From Bradyrhizobium canariense (GTDB lineage Bacteria > Pseudomonadota > Alphaproteobacteria > Rhizobiales > Xanthobacteraceae), in contig NZ_LT629750.1 of NCBI RefSeq assembly GCF_900105125.1, positions 4,367,001 through 4,431,000 of the forward strand: a stretch of 64,000 bases of DNA, given 5' to 3'. Numbering within the stretch: the stretch's first letter is position 1; every line of letters starts with the position of its first letter. This document shows positions 45,859 through 56,084 of the stretch, piece by piece. The notes beneath the pieces were generated by a model that saw nothing but the letters and a program-made list of their open reading frames with translations, was not told the DNA's origin and made no database searches. Position numbers and translations under genes: made by a program.

Positions 45859-47373
45859 GTGGGGCTCTCATTGCCTTTGCCCGTGCCAACGCGTGCAGTA
45901 CCGCCATCCGCTGCCGCCCTTGTTGGCTCCCTTCGGGGGGTCGGCTATTCGCTCGAAACGGCGATCGCCGACATTCTCGACAACAGCATAGCCGCCGGCG
46001 CCAAGAGTATCGATATCCAATGGGAATGGAACGATGGAGAGCCGGTCGGATGGATCCTCGACGACGGGCACGGTATGCATACCGACCGCCTGGTCGAAGC
46101 CATGCGCTTCGGCGGCATCGGCCCCGAGGCCAAGCGGACGGCTGAGGACCTCGGCAGGTTCGGACTCGGCCTCAAGACCGCATCGCTCTCGCAGTGTCGA
46201 CAGCTGACCGTGGTCTCAAAAGCCTCTTCCGGCCTCGCGTCGTTCACGTGGGACCTGGACCAGCTCCGCAAGAGCGGCGGCGGGTGGGATTTGATCGAAG
46301 GCGATGCAGGCCTCTCTGGCGAAATCCGCGATCAGTTGAAATCGAGAAAGTCGGGCACGCTCGTCGTATGGCGCATGGTCGACTTTGGACGAACGAACGA
46401 TCGGCCGAGCTACGAGTCGTTTCTTGCCGATCTCCAGCGCGTCGATGCTCACCTTGCTATGGTATTCCATCGCTTTCTCGCAGGTGACGCCCGAGCGCTC
46501 GAGATCACGCTCAATGGCAGTCGGGTGAAAGCGTGGGACCCCTTCCTGGAAAACGACGAATCGGTCATCCGAAATCCGGAACAGCGCATAGAGGGGCCGG
46601 GCGGCAGGGTTCGCGTCCGTGGTTTCGTCTTGCCGCACCGGGATCGATTTCGCAATGAGATCGAATTCGAGAAGGCCGGCGGCCCCGATGGATGGACGGC
46701 GCAGCAGGGCTTCTATGTGTACCGGCACAAGCGTCTGCTGTCGGCCGGAGGCTGGCTCGGACTTGGTGGGAGCCGCGCGTGGACACGAGATGAAACGAGC
46801 CGGTTGGCCCGCATACGCATCGATATTCCCAATACTGCGGACCACGACTGGCGCATCGACGTTCGGAAGGCGATAGCTCGTCCACCGGATGCGATTCGTA
46901 AGCCGCTTCAGAGGATAGCCGAAGACGTTCGTCGCAAGGCGCGAGAGGTTTTTGTCCACCGCGGGCAGTACGGCAGTCGGCAGAAGGCGACCGGCGTATC
47001 GCGAATATGGCAGGTAAATCCTGAGGGCGCGAAGCGCCGGTACACCGTTCGGCGGGACCACGAACTAATCCAGTTCCTCAAGGGGCGGATGGACAAGACG
47101 GGTTTCGAATTCTTCGAGGCACTGCTCGACCTCGTCGAGAGAACCGTACCTGTCGATCGTGTATGGCTCGACGTAACCGAGCATGGCGTACCCGACGACG
47201 AGGTCAACAGTTCGGAGCTCGTGACCACCGCGCTCTCCATGGCGAGGATGATGGAGCGAGCGGGACTCACCCCTCACGAAGCCGCGGCACGGCTGGCCAC
47301 GATGGATCCGTTCGACAAGGTCGAGGATATCGAAGAAAAGCTGATACGAAAGCTGCAGGGGGCGAAACGATGA
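45859..47373 (+). CDS. GHKL (Hsp90/MutL-like) ATPase, Mza-type component
   Basis: 504 residues from GTG 45859. GHKL ATP-binding signatures: ETAIADILDNSIAAGA (N box), DDGHGM (G1) and LGRFGLGLKTAS (G2). The C-terminal half is helical without a known domain. It is the first of four genes joined by ATGA-type overlaps with Z1, a DUF4420 nuclease and AIPR. That gene order (MutL-like, Z1, DUF, AIPR) is the basis of the Mza defence name. Confidence 0.85.
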   Translation: MGLSLPLPVPTRAVPPSAAALVGSLRGVGYSLETAIADILDNSIAAGAKSIDIQWEWNDGEPVGWILDDGHGMHTDRLVEAMRFGGIGPEAKRTAEDLGRFGLGLKTASLSQCRQLTVVSKASSGLASFTWDLDQLRKSGGGWDLIEGDAGLSGEIRDQLKSRKSGTLVVWRMVDFGRTNDRPSYESFLADLQRVDAHLAMVFHRFLAGDARALEITLNGSRVKAWDPFLENDESVIRNPEQRIEGPGGRVRVRGFVLPHRDRFRNEIEFEKAGGPDGWTAQQGFYVYRHKRLLSAGGWLGLGGSRAWTRDETSRLARIRIDIPNTADHDWRIDVRKAIARPPDAIRKPLQRIAEDVRRKAREVFVHRGQYGSRQKATGVSRIWQVNPEGAKRRYTVRRDHELIQFLKGRMDKTGFEFFEALLDLVERTVPVDRVWLDVTEHGVPDDEVNSSELVTTALSMARMMERAGLTPHEAAARLATMDPFDKVEDIEEKLIRKLQGAKR

Positions 47374-50135
47374 GTTCAGTTGAGGACGCGATTGGCTCGA
47401 TGGCCCTCATGATGCTTCGGCAGCGCCATCCCGATGCAGCGGTCGGCAGGGAGGAGATCGAGAAGGCGGTCAACGACTGTGCGCAGCTCCTTGCGCGAGA
47501 CCTCTCGGCTGAGCAGATCGCGGCGATCGTGCAGGAGCTGGAAACAAGGCTGATCGTCAAGGTTGGCCGGCCAACGAGACTGGTTGACGAGCGAGGCCAC
47601 GTTCCCTGGTATTTCGGGGATCGAAAGGAAGGCCGCAGGTTCTTCAAACGCTACAGCGATTTCCTGATGCAGGATCAGGGCTGGTCTCCGGCGGCAATCG
47701 ATGCGATCGACCTTTCCACGGACCTGATCATGGAGCAGATGGAAGACCCGAACCGTGACGGCCCCTGGGACCGTCGTGGGCTCGTCGTCGGGCATGTCCA
47801 GTTCGGAAAGACCGCCAACTACGCGGGACTGGCAAGCAAGGCGGCAGACGCAGAGTATAAGCTGATAATCATACTTGCCGGCATGCACAACGCGCTCAGG
47901 CAACAGACGCAGCGTCGCATGGATCGCGACTTTCTTGGCTACAATACGACTCCCGCCAGTGGCGGCGCCGGCTTCACGCGAATCGGTGTCGGCGAGCTCG
48001 ATCGCAGCATCCACGCCGAGCACCTCACCACCCAGGCCGCGAACGGAGATTTCAATCGCGCGTTCGCGGACAATCTGGGGATCGGCGTGCAGCAGAGGCC
48101 GGTGCTTCTGGTCATCAAGAAGAACGCTCGCATCCTCGAAAATCTGAACAATTGGGTCAATGAGGTCCTGGCCCCTCGGGGCGATACTGAGGCGCGTCCG
48201 CTCCTCCTCATCGACGACGAGGCTGATCAGGCTTCGGTCGACACGGGCGAGCAGCGATTTGACGAGAACGACGCCCCCGATCCAGATTACGAGCCCAAGC
48301 GCATAAACGGTCAGATACGACGCCTCCTCTCGTCTTTCGCTCGCTCTGCATACGTCGCGTATACCGCGACCCCGTTTGCGAACGTGCTTATTCACGACGC
48401 CGCAGCAACCGAAGACTACGGGGACGATGTATTTCCACGAAGTTTCATCATGAATCTTCCATCGCCGTCAAACTACGTCGGACCTGGCCTTCTGTTCGGA
48501 ATCAACGGCGCAGGCGCTGACACGGCGCAGGAGCCCCTCGACGTCACGCGAGACGTCGATCAGGACGGTGAGACGTGGATCACTATCGACCACAAGAATG
48601 GCTTCGTACCTCGGTACGATGGGGAGGATTGCATTCCTCCGTCGCTCGAAGACGCCATCCTGAGTTTTGTGCTCGCATGCGCGGCCCGCGCGGCGCGTGG
48701 CCAACGCAACGTTCACAACTCGATGCTGATCCATGTATCTCGCTACAAGGACGTGCATCAGGCCGTCTTTCGACAGGTCGATGAATGGGTCGCCGATCTC
48801 AAACGCAGGCTCAAATATAGATCGAAGAAAAAAGACTCGATCCTCGATCGACTGCGCGAACTCTGGGAGCAGGATTTCGTGCCGACATCGGCGACGATCA
48901 GAGCAACGGAAATTGGCGCGACGCTTCCCATGACCGATTGGTCTGCGGTCGAACGCGAACTTGCCACCGCTGCCGACAAAATCCGGCCGCAGGTCGTCAA
49001 TAGTGAAATTCGCGATGCGCTCGACTATGACGGCAATGCCGCGCAGGGCCTAAACGTCATCGCGATCGGCGGCGACAAGCTCTCGCGCGGACTGACGCTG
49101 GAGGGACTGACGGTCAGCTACTTTCTGCGACCATCAAGAATGTACGACAGTCTCATGCAGATGGGCCGCTGGTTCGGATACCGGCCTGGGTACGTCGATC
49201 TGTGCAGGCTGTACATGACGCCTGACCTGCAGCTGTGGTTCCGCCATGTGGCGACCGCGGCAGAAGAGCTGCGTGAACGCCTCGATCACATGGCCATGAT
49301 CGGGGCGACCCCGGAGCAGTATGGTCTCAGGATCCAGTCCCATGACATCCTGCTTGTGACCGCCCCGAACAAGATGCGTCACTCGCGGGAATTCCAAGTC
49401 TCATTTCAGGGCGAGGCAAAGATACAGACGGTCCTCTTCAACGATCAATCGCGAAACCAGCAAAACGCAGCGACGATTACAAGCTTTTTGGATCGGATCG
49501 GACCGCCTGCTGAGCCTGCGACGCAAACGGGATTCAAATCCCTCGAAGAGCGCCGCCTGTGGAAAGGTGTAGCCGGTGCGGAAGTAGCGACCCTACTCGG
49601 CTCGTTGCTTTTTCCAGACGAGGCGCGTGACGTGAATGCTGCCCGCCTCAGCGCATATGTCCGCGAACAGCTGGGTGCAGGGGAACTGACCGACTGGACG
49701 ATTGCGGTCCTCAGCGGGAGCGGCGAACCCCTGACAGTGAATGAATGGACCTTCAAGACGATCGAGCGCGCTCCCCTACCGCGTGGAGAAGCATCCGGTC
49801 GGTACGTCGTGAAAACCATACTCTCGCCGCGCGACGAGGCGATCGATCTTGATCAAGCTGAGTTTGATCGTGCGCTTGCCGCGACGAACAGGAAGCGCGC
49901 AGCAGCCGGCAAGGACGAAGCAACTACTCCCGATGGGCCTGAAATACGGAGGGTGCGCGGCGAGAACCCAAAAAGAGCTCTTCTCCTGCTGTATCCGCTC
50001 TCGCCCGAGAAGGCGGAGCTGCGCGAAATCGACGTACCGATCTTCGGGGTGGTTGTGAGCTTCCCTGACTCCCGCAGCGGCCGATCGATCCGATATCGGT
50101 TCAACACCGTCGAACAGCGGCTTGAACCGGTATGA
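47370..50135 (+). CDS. Z1-domain ATPase, Mza-type component
   Basis: 921 residues. VVGHVQFGKTANYAGL is a Walker A-like loop, LLIDDEADQAS a Walker B, then SAYVAYTATPFANVLI and LMQMGRWFGYRPGY, the helicase-like motifs of Z1 proteins. ATG 47370 overlaps the TGA of the ATPase gene. It is a putative DNA-remodelling motor of the defence unit; its precise mechanism is not known to me. Confidence 0.86.
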   Translation: MSSVEDAIGSMALMMLRQRHPDAAVGREEIEKAVNDCAQLLARDLSAEQIAAIVQELETRLIVKVGRPTRLVDERGHVPWYFGDRKEGRRFFKRYSDFLMQDQGWSPAAIDAIDLSTDLIMEQMEDPNRDGPWDRRGLVVGHVQFGKTANYAGLASKAADAEYKLIIILAGMHNALRQQTQRRMDRDFLGYNTTPASGGAGFTRIGVGELDRSIHAEHLTTQAANGDFNRAFADNLGIGVQQRPVLLVIKKNARILENLNNWVNEVLAPRGDTEARPLLLIDDEADQASVDTGEQRFDENDAPDPDYEPKRINGQIRRLLSSFARSAYVAYTATPFANVLIHDAAATEDYGDDVFPRSFIMNLPSPSNYVGPGLLFGINGAGADTAQEPLDVTRDVDQDGETWITIDHKNGFVPRYDGEDCIPPSLEDAILSFVLACAARAARGQRNVHNSMLIHVSRYKDVHQAVFRQVDEWVADLKRRLKYRSKKKDSILDRLRELWEQDFVPTSATIRATEIGATLPMTDWSAVERELATAADKIRPQVVNSEIRDALDYDGNAAQGLNVIAIGGDKLSRGLTLEGLTVSYFLRPSRMYDSLMQMGRWFGYRPGYVDLCRLYMTPDLQLWFRHVATAAEELRERLDHMAMIGATPEQYGLRIQSHDILLVTAPNKMRHSREFQVSFQGEAKIQTVLFNDQSRNQQNAATITSFLDRIGPPAEPATQTGFKSLEERRLWKGVAGAEVATLLGSLLFPDEARDVNAARLSAYVREQLGAGELTDWTIAVLSGSGEPLTVNEWTFKTIERAPLPRGEASGRYVVKTILSPRDEAIDLDQAEFDRALAATNRKRAAAGKDEATTPDGPEIRRVRGENPKRALLLLYPLSPEKAELREIDVPIFGVVVSFPDSRSGRSIRYRFNTVEQRLEPV

Positions 50136-51148
50136 CATCTATTCGGGACGATCTCGTATCCAAATGGGCCGAAGCTGCGCGCGCCGCACCAAGCGATCGC
50201 GAATGGAGAGCGGTTGCCCTCTCTGTACCTGCAACGGTGCGCTTTCTGGCGGGCATACGAGAGCCGGACGGTCGCATCGCGCTCCTCATTGAAGCACCCC
50301 TTGGTGCCGCGCCGGCCACGCTATTGAGAGTAGCCACGGAAGGCGTGAGTCTCAGCGACCGGCGGGACGCGGCTCAAGGCCTTGTTCGCGTGGCGGTCGC
50401 GCTGGAGCGCGAGCCGCTACGCGATGTTTTTGAAGTGCTGGCAGCCGATCTGGTGGATGTCGTCCGGCAAGCTGCGACTCCAGCTCAGGCGCTCACGATC
50501 GGCGTTTCGCGGCTGGAGGCCTGGCGGGCCTTTCTGCGCTCCGGCCGACGGGGTCTCTCGAGAGAGGAGCAGATCGGGCTGCTCGGCGAACTCACCGTGC
50601 TGGAGCTTCTCTCGGGCGAGATCGGCCATGAAGCGGCTGTAGAGGCTTGGTTCGGTCCCTTGGACGGTATTCACGACTTCAGCAGATCGGGAATCGGGAT
50701 CGAGGTCAAATCCGTTGCCGGCGGAGGAAATCTCGTGCGCGTATCGCGCCTGGACCAGCTCGATCGGAGGGGACTTTCATCCCTTCTCATTGCACGCCCC
50801 CGATTTCAGGAGACGCCCGATGGCCGTACTGTGCCTGCAGCCGTGCGCGATATTCGCGAGGCCATCGATCGATCTGCCCCCGGTGTAAGACGAGCATTCG
50901 ATGATCGGCTTCTAAGGGCGGGACTGCTTGAGGTCGAACCGCAAGCATCTCCGGGATTCGCGTTCATTCTCCAGGACCTGTACGGCTTTGAGGTGCGGGA
51001 GGACTTTCCGCGGTTGACCGGCCTCTCGGTGCCGCCGGAAATTGTGGATGCGTCGTACTCCCTGGACGAAAGACTACTTGGCGGCTTCCTGATCGGCGCG
51101 GATGGTCTGTCTCGATCTCTTAAAATGATGGGCGGGGCTCATGACTGA
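50132..51148 (+). CDS. DUF4420 PD-(D/E)XK nuclease, Mza-type component
   Basis: 338 residues. The N-terminal ~130 residues are mixed; the core reads EEQIGLLGELTVLELL...AVEAWFGP...HDFSRSGIGIEVKSV, with Glu, Asp and Glu-x-Lys positioned as in DUF4420 nucleases. It overlaps the Z1 gene by four bases (ATGA) and the AIPR gene by eight, so expression is coupled. Probable cleaving module of the system. Confidence 0.84.
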   Translation: MTSIRDDLVSKWAEAARAAPSDREWRAVALSVPATVRFLAGIREPDGRIALLIEAPLGAAPATLLRVATEGVSLSDRRDAAQGLVRVAVALEREPLRDVFEVLAADLVDVVRQAATPAQALTIGVSRLEAWRAFLRSGRRGLSREEQIGLLGELTVLELLSGEIGHEAAVEAWFGPLDGIHDFSRSGIGIEVKSVAGGGNLVRVSRLDQLDRRGLSSLLIARPRFQETPDGRTVPAAVRDIREAIDRSAPGVRRAFDDRLLRAGLLEVEPQASPGFAFILQDLYGFEVREDFPRLTGLSVPPEIVDASYSLDERLLGGFLIGADGLSRSLKMMGGAHD

Positions 51149-52982
51149 TGAAGCAATGGAAGCGTTCGCCCGGAAACTTGCGAGTGAGGTCGACGAAGCG
51201 ATCCAGTCGGGCGACGGCAGCATTTATAGTGAGGAGGAGTTCACCCGCATCGTGTTGGAGCGCCTCGGTGACGAAGGAGCGATCGAGAACCCCACGCTCC
51301 TGTGGCAGGAGGGCAACTTTGCGCGAGCGAAGTACAAGATCACCGGCTATTCCATTCCCGACGATGAGGAACGTCTCATACTCGTGACGACGATCCACAC
51401 GGGGGACGTGCCGCCGCGCGCCTTGACCCGCGACGAAATTCTGAACGCCCTTCAGCAGGCGATGAAGTTCTACGAATGCAGCTGCAAAGGCCTTCATGCG
51501 AAGATCGAACCGTCGAATACCGACGCGAGCGAGTTGGCTCGGCATATATATGAAGCGCGCGAACAGATCGGTGTCCTGCGGGTAGTCCTGCTATCAGATG
51601 GACTGACGGGCCTTAGATCGATCGATCTCAAGAAGGCCTTTGATGGGACGCGTGTCATTGTTGATCTATTCGGCATCGAACGGCTTCAGCGAATCCTCGG
51701 ACAGGGACTGCGCCGAGACGACATTGTGGTGGATTTCAGCGCCGAACCTGGTGGCCCGCTTCCTTGTCTCAAGGCGTCATCGGAAACTGCCGACTATGAG
51801 GCGTATTTGACCTCCGTGCCGGGCGCGCTGCTCGCGGATATCTACGAGAAGTACGGCACCCGATTGCTCGAACTCAATGTACGTGCGTTCCTTGGGCTTC
51901 GCGGTCGCAAGAGCGTCAATGCGGGACTTCGAACGACAATCCGCGATCTCCCTCACCGCTTCCTCGCTTACAACAACGGCATTGTCGCAACCGTTGATGC
52001 GATGGAAGTGGAAGATAGCGGGAATGGGCAGTTCAGAATCAAATCGGTACGAGGTCTACAGATCGTTAATGGTGGTCAGACTACCGCCAGTCTGCATCGC
52101 GCCAAACGACAGGACGGGGCGAAGCTCGATGCGATCTCTGTACCCGCGAAGATCATCTGCGTCGGCGGAGCGGACCTTGACGAGATGGTTGCTGCGGTCT
52201 CGAAATCCGCCAATAGCCAGAATACAGTTCAGCCCGCAGACTTTTCCGCAAATGACCCGTTTCACGTCACCGTTGAAAAGCTTGCCAACAATACCTGGTT
52301 GCCTGATGGCAAGGGCCGTTGGTTCTATGAGCGCGCTCGCGGAAGCTACGGCGCAGCCGAGCTCAAGGCGTCGTTTGGTGCAGGCCAAAAGCGACGGTTT
52401 GCGCAGGAGACCCCGAAGGAGCGCAGATTCTCGAAGACCGATCTGGCGAAGTATCTGAATGCTTGGGAGGGGCAGGCACACCAGGTGAGCTTTGGTAATC
52501 AGAAGAACTTTCAGTTCTTCATGCAGGCGCTGAAGGAAGAGCATCCGGATGGGTTAGAGCCGGATGCAGCGTGGTTCAAGGCGTTCGTTGCGAAGGCGAT
52601 CCTCTTCCGAGCCACTTTATCGATCGTGCGGGCAAAGAAGTTTGCCGCCTTTCAGGCAAACATTGTCGCTTACACGATCGCGTGCCTTTCGTGGGTAACC
52701 AATGGGCGTGTCGACCTCGATATGATCTGGGCGCAGCAGGCGATTTCACCGGATCTACACAAGCTTCTTGAGAGCTGGGTCGGCAAGATCGACAAGGCGC
52801 TTCGAAAGACAGCAGGTAATCGCATGGTGAGCGAGTGGGCAAAGAAGGTGGAATGCCGGGATGCTCTTCGCGAACTGTCTTTCGACCTCCCGGACAAGCT
52901 TCCACCTGAGCTTACCTGCCAGAAGGGCGCAGGCCGCGGATCCAACCGCTCCAAAACGCGGGATGGCGAAATCAGACTTTAA
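51141..52982 (+). CDS. AIPR-family abortive-infection protein, Mza-type component
   Basis: 613 residues. The AIPR core has LPHRFLAYNNGIVATVDAMEV...RGLQIVNGGQTTASLHRA, then SKSANSQNTVQPADFSANDPFH, matching the family's conserved block. AIPR proteins occur in anti-phage loci and are linked to abortive infection. It is the last gene of the four-gene unit; a 170-base gap separates it from the nucleosidase operon. Confidence 0.88.
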   Translation: MTDEAMEAFARKLASEVDEAIQSGDGSIYSEEEFTRIVLERLGDEGAIENPTLLWQEGNFARAKYKITGYSIPDDEERLILVTTIHTGDVPPRALTRDEILNALQQAMKFYECSCKGLHAKIEPSNTDASELARHIYEAREQIGVLRVVLLSDGLTGLRSIDLKKAFDGTRVIVDLFGIERLQRILGQGLRRDDIVVDFSAEPGGPLPCLKASSETADYEAYLTSVPGALLADIYEKYGTRLLELNVRAFLGLRGRKSVNAGLRTTIRDLPHRFLAYNNGIVATVDAMEVEDSGNGQFRIKSVRGLQIVNGGQTTASLHRAKRQDGAKLDAISVPAKIICVGGADLDEMVAAVSKSANSQNTVQPADFSANDPFHVTVEKLANNTWLPDGKGRWFYERARGSYGAAELKASFGAGQKRRFAQETPKERRFSKTDLAKYLNAWEGQAHQVSFGNQKNFQFFMQALKEEHPDGLEPDAAWFKAFVAKAILFRATLSIVRAKKFAAFQANIVAYTIACLSWVTNGRVDLDMIWAQQAISPDLHKLLESWVGKIDKALRKTAGNRMVSEWAKKVECRDALRELSFDLPDKLPPELTCQKGAGRGSNRSKTRDGEIRL

Positions 52983-53152
52983 AAACAGCAGGCAAGAAAC
53001 GCGAACCGCAATACTCCCTTCCAAATGTTCTTGATTTGTTCCAAAACCGCGCGTATAGACTTTCCTCCTGTGTACAGTTGAGAGAACGGCCTATGCCAAG
53101 CCAGTGGCAAGTTGTCTAAATGTCATGGCTGCGACCATGAGTTTAGCAGAAC

Positions 53153-54097
53153 GTGCAGAACAACTTTTCATTTTTTGGCTCTACTTACAAGGCGTTAGCG
53201 GCAGCAGTCCGCTCTGTCCTTAATGCGAGCAGGGTCGCTTATTCGGCGCCGGTCGGCTTGAAGGGTCGAGCGCGCGTCGGCGTGATAACCGTGATACCGG
53301 AGGAGTTTTCGGCAGCTCAGGAAGTGTTTGATTTACGGCGGAACGTTCCAGAGACTCCGTATTTCGTCCAGACCGATCCGACACTGGGCGATTGGGACGT
53401 CGTACTCACGCAGGCCACCGATCGAACAAACGTTCCGCTCAGCGGTGATATCGCTGCCATGATTCAAGATCTCCGTCCTCAAGTCTTGATTTTGCTAGGT
53501 GTTGCCGGCGGTCTTTGTGACGACAAAGGGAAGGGTCGCGATGGTATTGACTTAGGCCACGTCCTAATCGCGGAATATGTCGGTTATGTTGAGTTCCTTA
53601 AGATCACAGATAAGGGAACCTTCCATCGCCACTACGCGATCGATCATCCTTCGCTCCCCTTAAGACGAAGCGTCGCACTACCGCTTTCAAAGGAATTTGA
53701 TCTGACGGGCGCGCTTAAGCTTCAGCAGCCCGACAAGGTTACGCCGCCAAGACAGATCGTCCCTCGCATACATATTGGCCCGATTGTATCAGGCGAGAAG
53801 GTCATGGGGGACATTCACGATCCTGTGCAGATCAATCTATTGAAGCCATTCGACAATTCGCTTGCGGTTGACATGGAGTCAATCGGGATAGCACGCCAGG
53901 TGTGTGAGAGGAGAAGTTCGTTTTGGTATAATCCACGTTACGCCGTTATTCGTGGAATATCAGACTTGGTGGGACCACCAGAGAACGCCGAGATTCGCGC
54001 AGCCTGGAAGCCCTTTGCGGCCCACGCCGCAGCAATCGTCGCCCAGGAATTCGTTCGTCGACTGCCGCGCGATCCCGCTCCTGGAGTAAATCTATGA
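53153..54097 (+). CDS. Phosphorylase-superfamily nucleosidase, conflict-system type
   Basis: 314 residues from GTG 53153 (no better start is visible). The central domain matches PNP/MTAN nucleosidases: VLILLGVAGGLCDDKGKG, RIHIGPIVSGEKVM, then VDMESIGIARQ (Glu) and YAVIRGISDLVG (Asp). It would cleave the glycosidic bond of a nucleoside or NAD-like molecule. Similar domains serve as effectors in STAND-type defence. It overlaps the STAND gene by four bases (ATGA), so the two are probably a pair. Confidence 0.78.
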   Translation: MQNNFSFFGSTYKALAAAVRSVLNASRVAYSAPVGLKGRARVGVITVIPEEFSAAQEVFDLRRNVPETPYFVQTDPTLGDWDVVLTQATDRTNVPLSGDIAAMIQDLRPQVLILLGVAGGLCDDKGKGRDGIDLGHVLIAEYVGYVEFLKITDKGTFHRHYAIDHPSLPLRRSVALPLSKEFDLTGALKLQQPDKVTPPRQIVPRIHIGPIVSGEKVMGDIHDPVQINLLKPFDNSLAVDMESIGIARQVCERRSSFWYNPRYAVIRGISDLVGPPENAEIRAAWKPFAAHAAAIVAQEFVRRLPRDPAPGVNL

Positions 54098-56082
54098 AGG
54101 TGTCTCCAGCGCAGCAGCTACAAATTCTGTCGAAAGCCGCACGTCGCGAGTTGGCCAATCTTCCCGACGAAAAGCCGACATTTGCGCTCCGCCTAGGTTG
54201 GTCTCACAACTATGACGATTTGTTCGCCGGCATCCATTCGGAGACCGATGAGAACGCACTGCTGAACAAGCTATTGGAGAAGGGAAAGGTTGTAATTGCC
54301 GGTCGCGGCGGCGGAGGCAAAACGCATCTGTTGTATAGAACGATGAAGCGCGCAACCGCCGCCGAGTTCATTCCGATTTTCATTGATTTGAAGAAATGGT
54401 CTGGGGCTGATTATGAACGGTGGAAGGATTGGACCGCTGCAGATTTGTCGGAGGGCGCCAGCTTCTTGATAGAACGTTTTAGCAGCCCAAAGGTATCTCC
54501 TCTTGAACTGGACTGGCTTCCGCCCACAGCAAAGAAGGTACTTGTCGTGGACGGCTTGAACGAGCTGTCCGCGAACGTCGGTCAACAGATTCTCTATGCT
54601 CTGAACGAGATTTCTACTGATCAGGTTCAGACCTACGTAATTGTGGCCGATCGATTAGTTCGACGACAACTTCCATCAGAAAGAAGCTGGGCGCTATCGA
54701 CAATTCTACCGTTCTCCGAAGCGCAAATTCGGTCCTACTTCGGAGATAAATTCCAAGCTACGAACGACTCTCGGATGCTCGAAATTCCTTTCTTCCTCAA
54801 CGCTGCCATCAAAGGAGATTTGGTGCCTGGCGGGCGAGCAGGCATTAGCAGCTCGTTCTTGCGAAGGCATTCCGGATTAACGGACGATCAAGTCGAATTG
54901 CTCGCTAGGTTTGCGTTTGATGCCTATCTGCAAAACAAGGCACGCACGTTTGAATTTGCTCAGCTGTTGCAATCGACTGGACCAGACATTGCAAACGCTA
55001 TTCTGAATGCCAGAATAGTAGAGAAACTGGATGACGGGTTAGCCTACTTTTCTCATCACTTAGTTCATGATTATTTGGTGGCACGATATTTGGCGGAACA
55101 GGCATCTACGGCCTGGACGAGACAAACGCTAAATGCGGTCAGCTTCGATCGGAGTTCGTTCGACGTTGTCGCTCTGGTTCTCCGGCTACAGAAAGGACAG
55201 CAGGCAAGTCTTTTTTTGCGCACTCTCTACGACTGGGATCTGTACGCCGCCGGCTACGCAATGGCAGAAGCAGACACGCAGGGAGATGGACCAACCAGAG
55301 AAATGCGCGCCTTGATTTTCGCAATGCTGGCGGAGAAACGGTTCGACGTAGTAATGGCGACGAGACAGCGAGCAAACGACGCCCTGCTGATCTATCAATC
55401 GCCTGATGCTATTCCGTACAGAGCGGCAACCGATTTGCAGCGGGTGTTTGACGCCATCAGAATGGTTGATTCAACAGAGCATTGGTTCAACGAGTGGCGC
55501 AGACTTTTTCTAAAGCCGCTTGGATCCCCCTTGGATGACGAGTCGTTGGACTTGATATTAGACACCGACTCCGTAAGGGGTTGGACCATCGCAAATGTTG
55601 CAAAACGCACGCATCTATCTCCTGACCAACAGTCAAGGCTTCGCGGCTTGCTTACTCAGGATGAGGCGGTAGTTCGCTGGAGGGCGGCTCACGCTCTCGG
55701 CAGCTTCCCTACGCATGCAAACTTTGGCGCCTTGATCCGCGCTCTTGATCAGGATCTAGAAGCGGATGTGCGCTATGGAGCGATTCGGTCCCTTGTTGAA
55801 ATGGCGAGCTATAGTGACGTTGAGCTCAGAAATGTCATTGCGACAGAGGTTGAAAGAAGAGCAGATAGAATTTCGGTCGACAACAGAGTCGCCACGGAGT
55901 TGGCCCGCGCTCTATTGATCGATCTCCAAAAAGCACCTCAAGACTGGCTACAGACAGTGAAGACGATATCGCGTTCGATGTTTCAATCAACAGAAGATCC
56001 TACAAACCGAGATCTCTGGCGTTCCGTTTCAAGCAAAGCAGAAGCGCTCTATGGCCACGAGAACATGACCTTTGGCGGGTAA
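54094..56082 (+). CDS. STAND/NACHT-type NTPase with HEAT-like repeats
   Basis: 662 residues. Walker A GRGGGGKTHLL (70-80) and Walker B KVLVVDGLNEL (about 149-159), then FSHHLVHDYLVARYLAEQA at about 325-345, a signature of NACHT-family NTPases. Residues ~535-600 contain HEAT-like repeats (RWRAAHALGSFPTHANFGALIRALD, DVRYGAIRSLVEMA). It should sense a phage trigger and activate the upstream nucleosidase; that link is inferred. It starts within the preceding stop. Confidence 0.83.
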   Translation: MKVSPAQQLQILSKAARRELANLPDEKPTFALRLGWSHNYDDLFAGIHSETDENALLNKLLEKGKVVIAGRGGGGKTHLLYRTMKRATAAEFIPIFIDLKKWSGADYERWKDWTAADLSEGASFLIERFSSPKVSPLELDWLPPTAKKVLVVDGLNELSANVGQQILYALNEISTDQVQTYVIVADRLVRRQLPSERSWALSTILPFSEAQIRSYFGDKFQATNDSRMLEIPFFLNAAIKGDLVPGGRAGISSSFLRRHSGLTDDQVELLARFAFDAYLQNKARTFEFAQLLQSTGPDIANAILNARIVEKLDDGLAYFSHHLVHDYLVARYLAEQASTAWTRQTLNAVSFDRSSFDVVALVLRLQKGQQASLFLRTLYDWDLYAAGYAMAEADTQGDGPTREMRALIFAMLAEKRFDVVMATRQRANDALLIYQSPDAIPYRAATDLQRVFDAIRMVDSTEHWFNEWRRLFLKPLGSPLDDESLDLILDTDSVRGWTIANVAKRTHLSPDQQSRLRGLLTQDEAVVRWRAAHALGSFPTHANFGALIRALDQDLEADVRYGAIRSLVEMASYSDVELRNVIATEVERRADRISVDNRVATELARALLIDLQKAPQDWLQTVKTISRSMFQSTEDPTNRDLWRSVSSKAEALYGHENMTFGG

Positions 56083-56084
56083 GA

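Noticed and set aside
47376..48395. 339-residue open frame on the minus strand
   Set aside because: It lies wholly opposite the Z1 gene, which has coherent motifs. High-GC codon bias creates long antisense frames; no ribosome site or family match.
53126..53212. Short frame MSLAERAEQLF... before the nucleosidase
   Set aside because: Only 28 codons and it overlaps the nucleosidase start in another frame. An alternative true start for the nucleosidase remains possible but this is not it.
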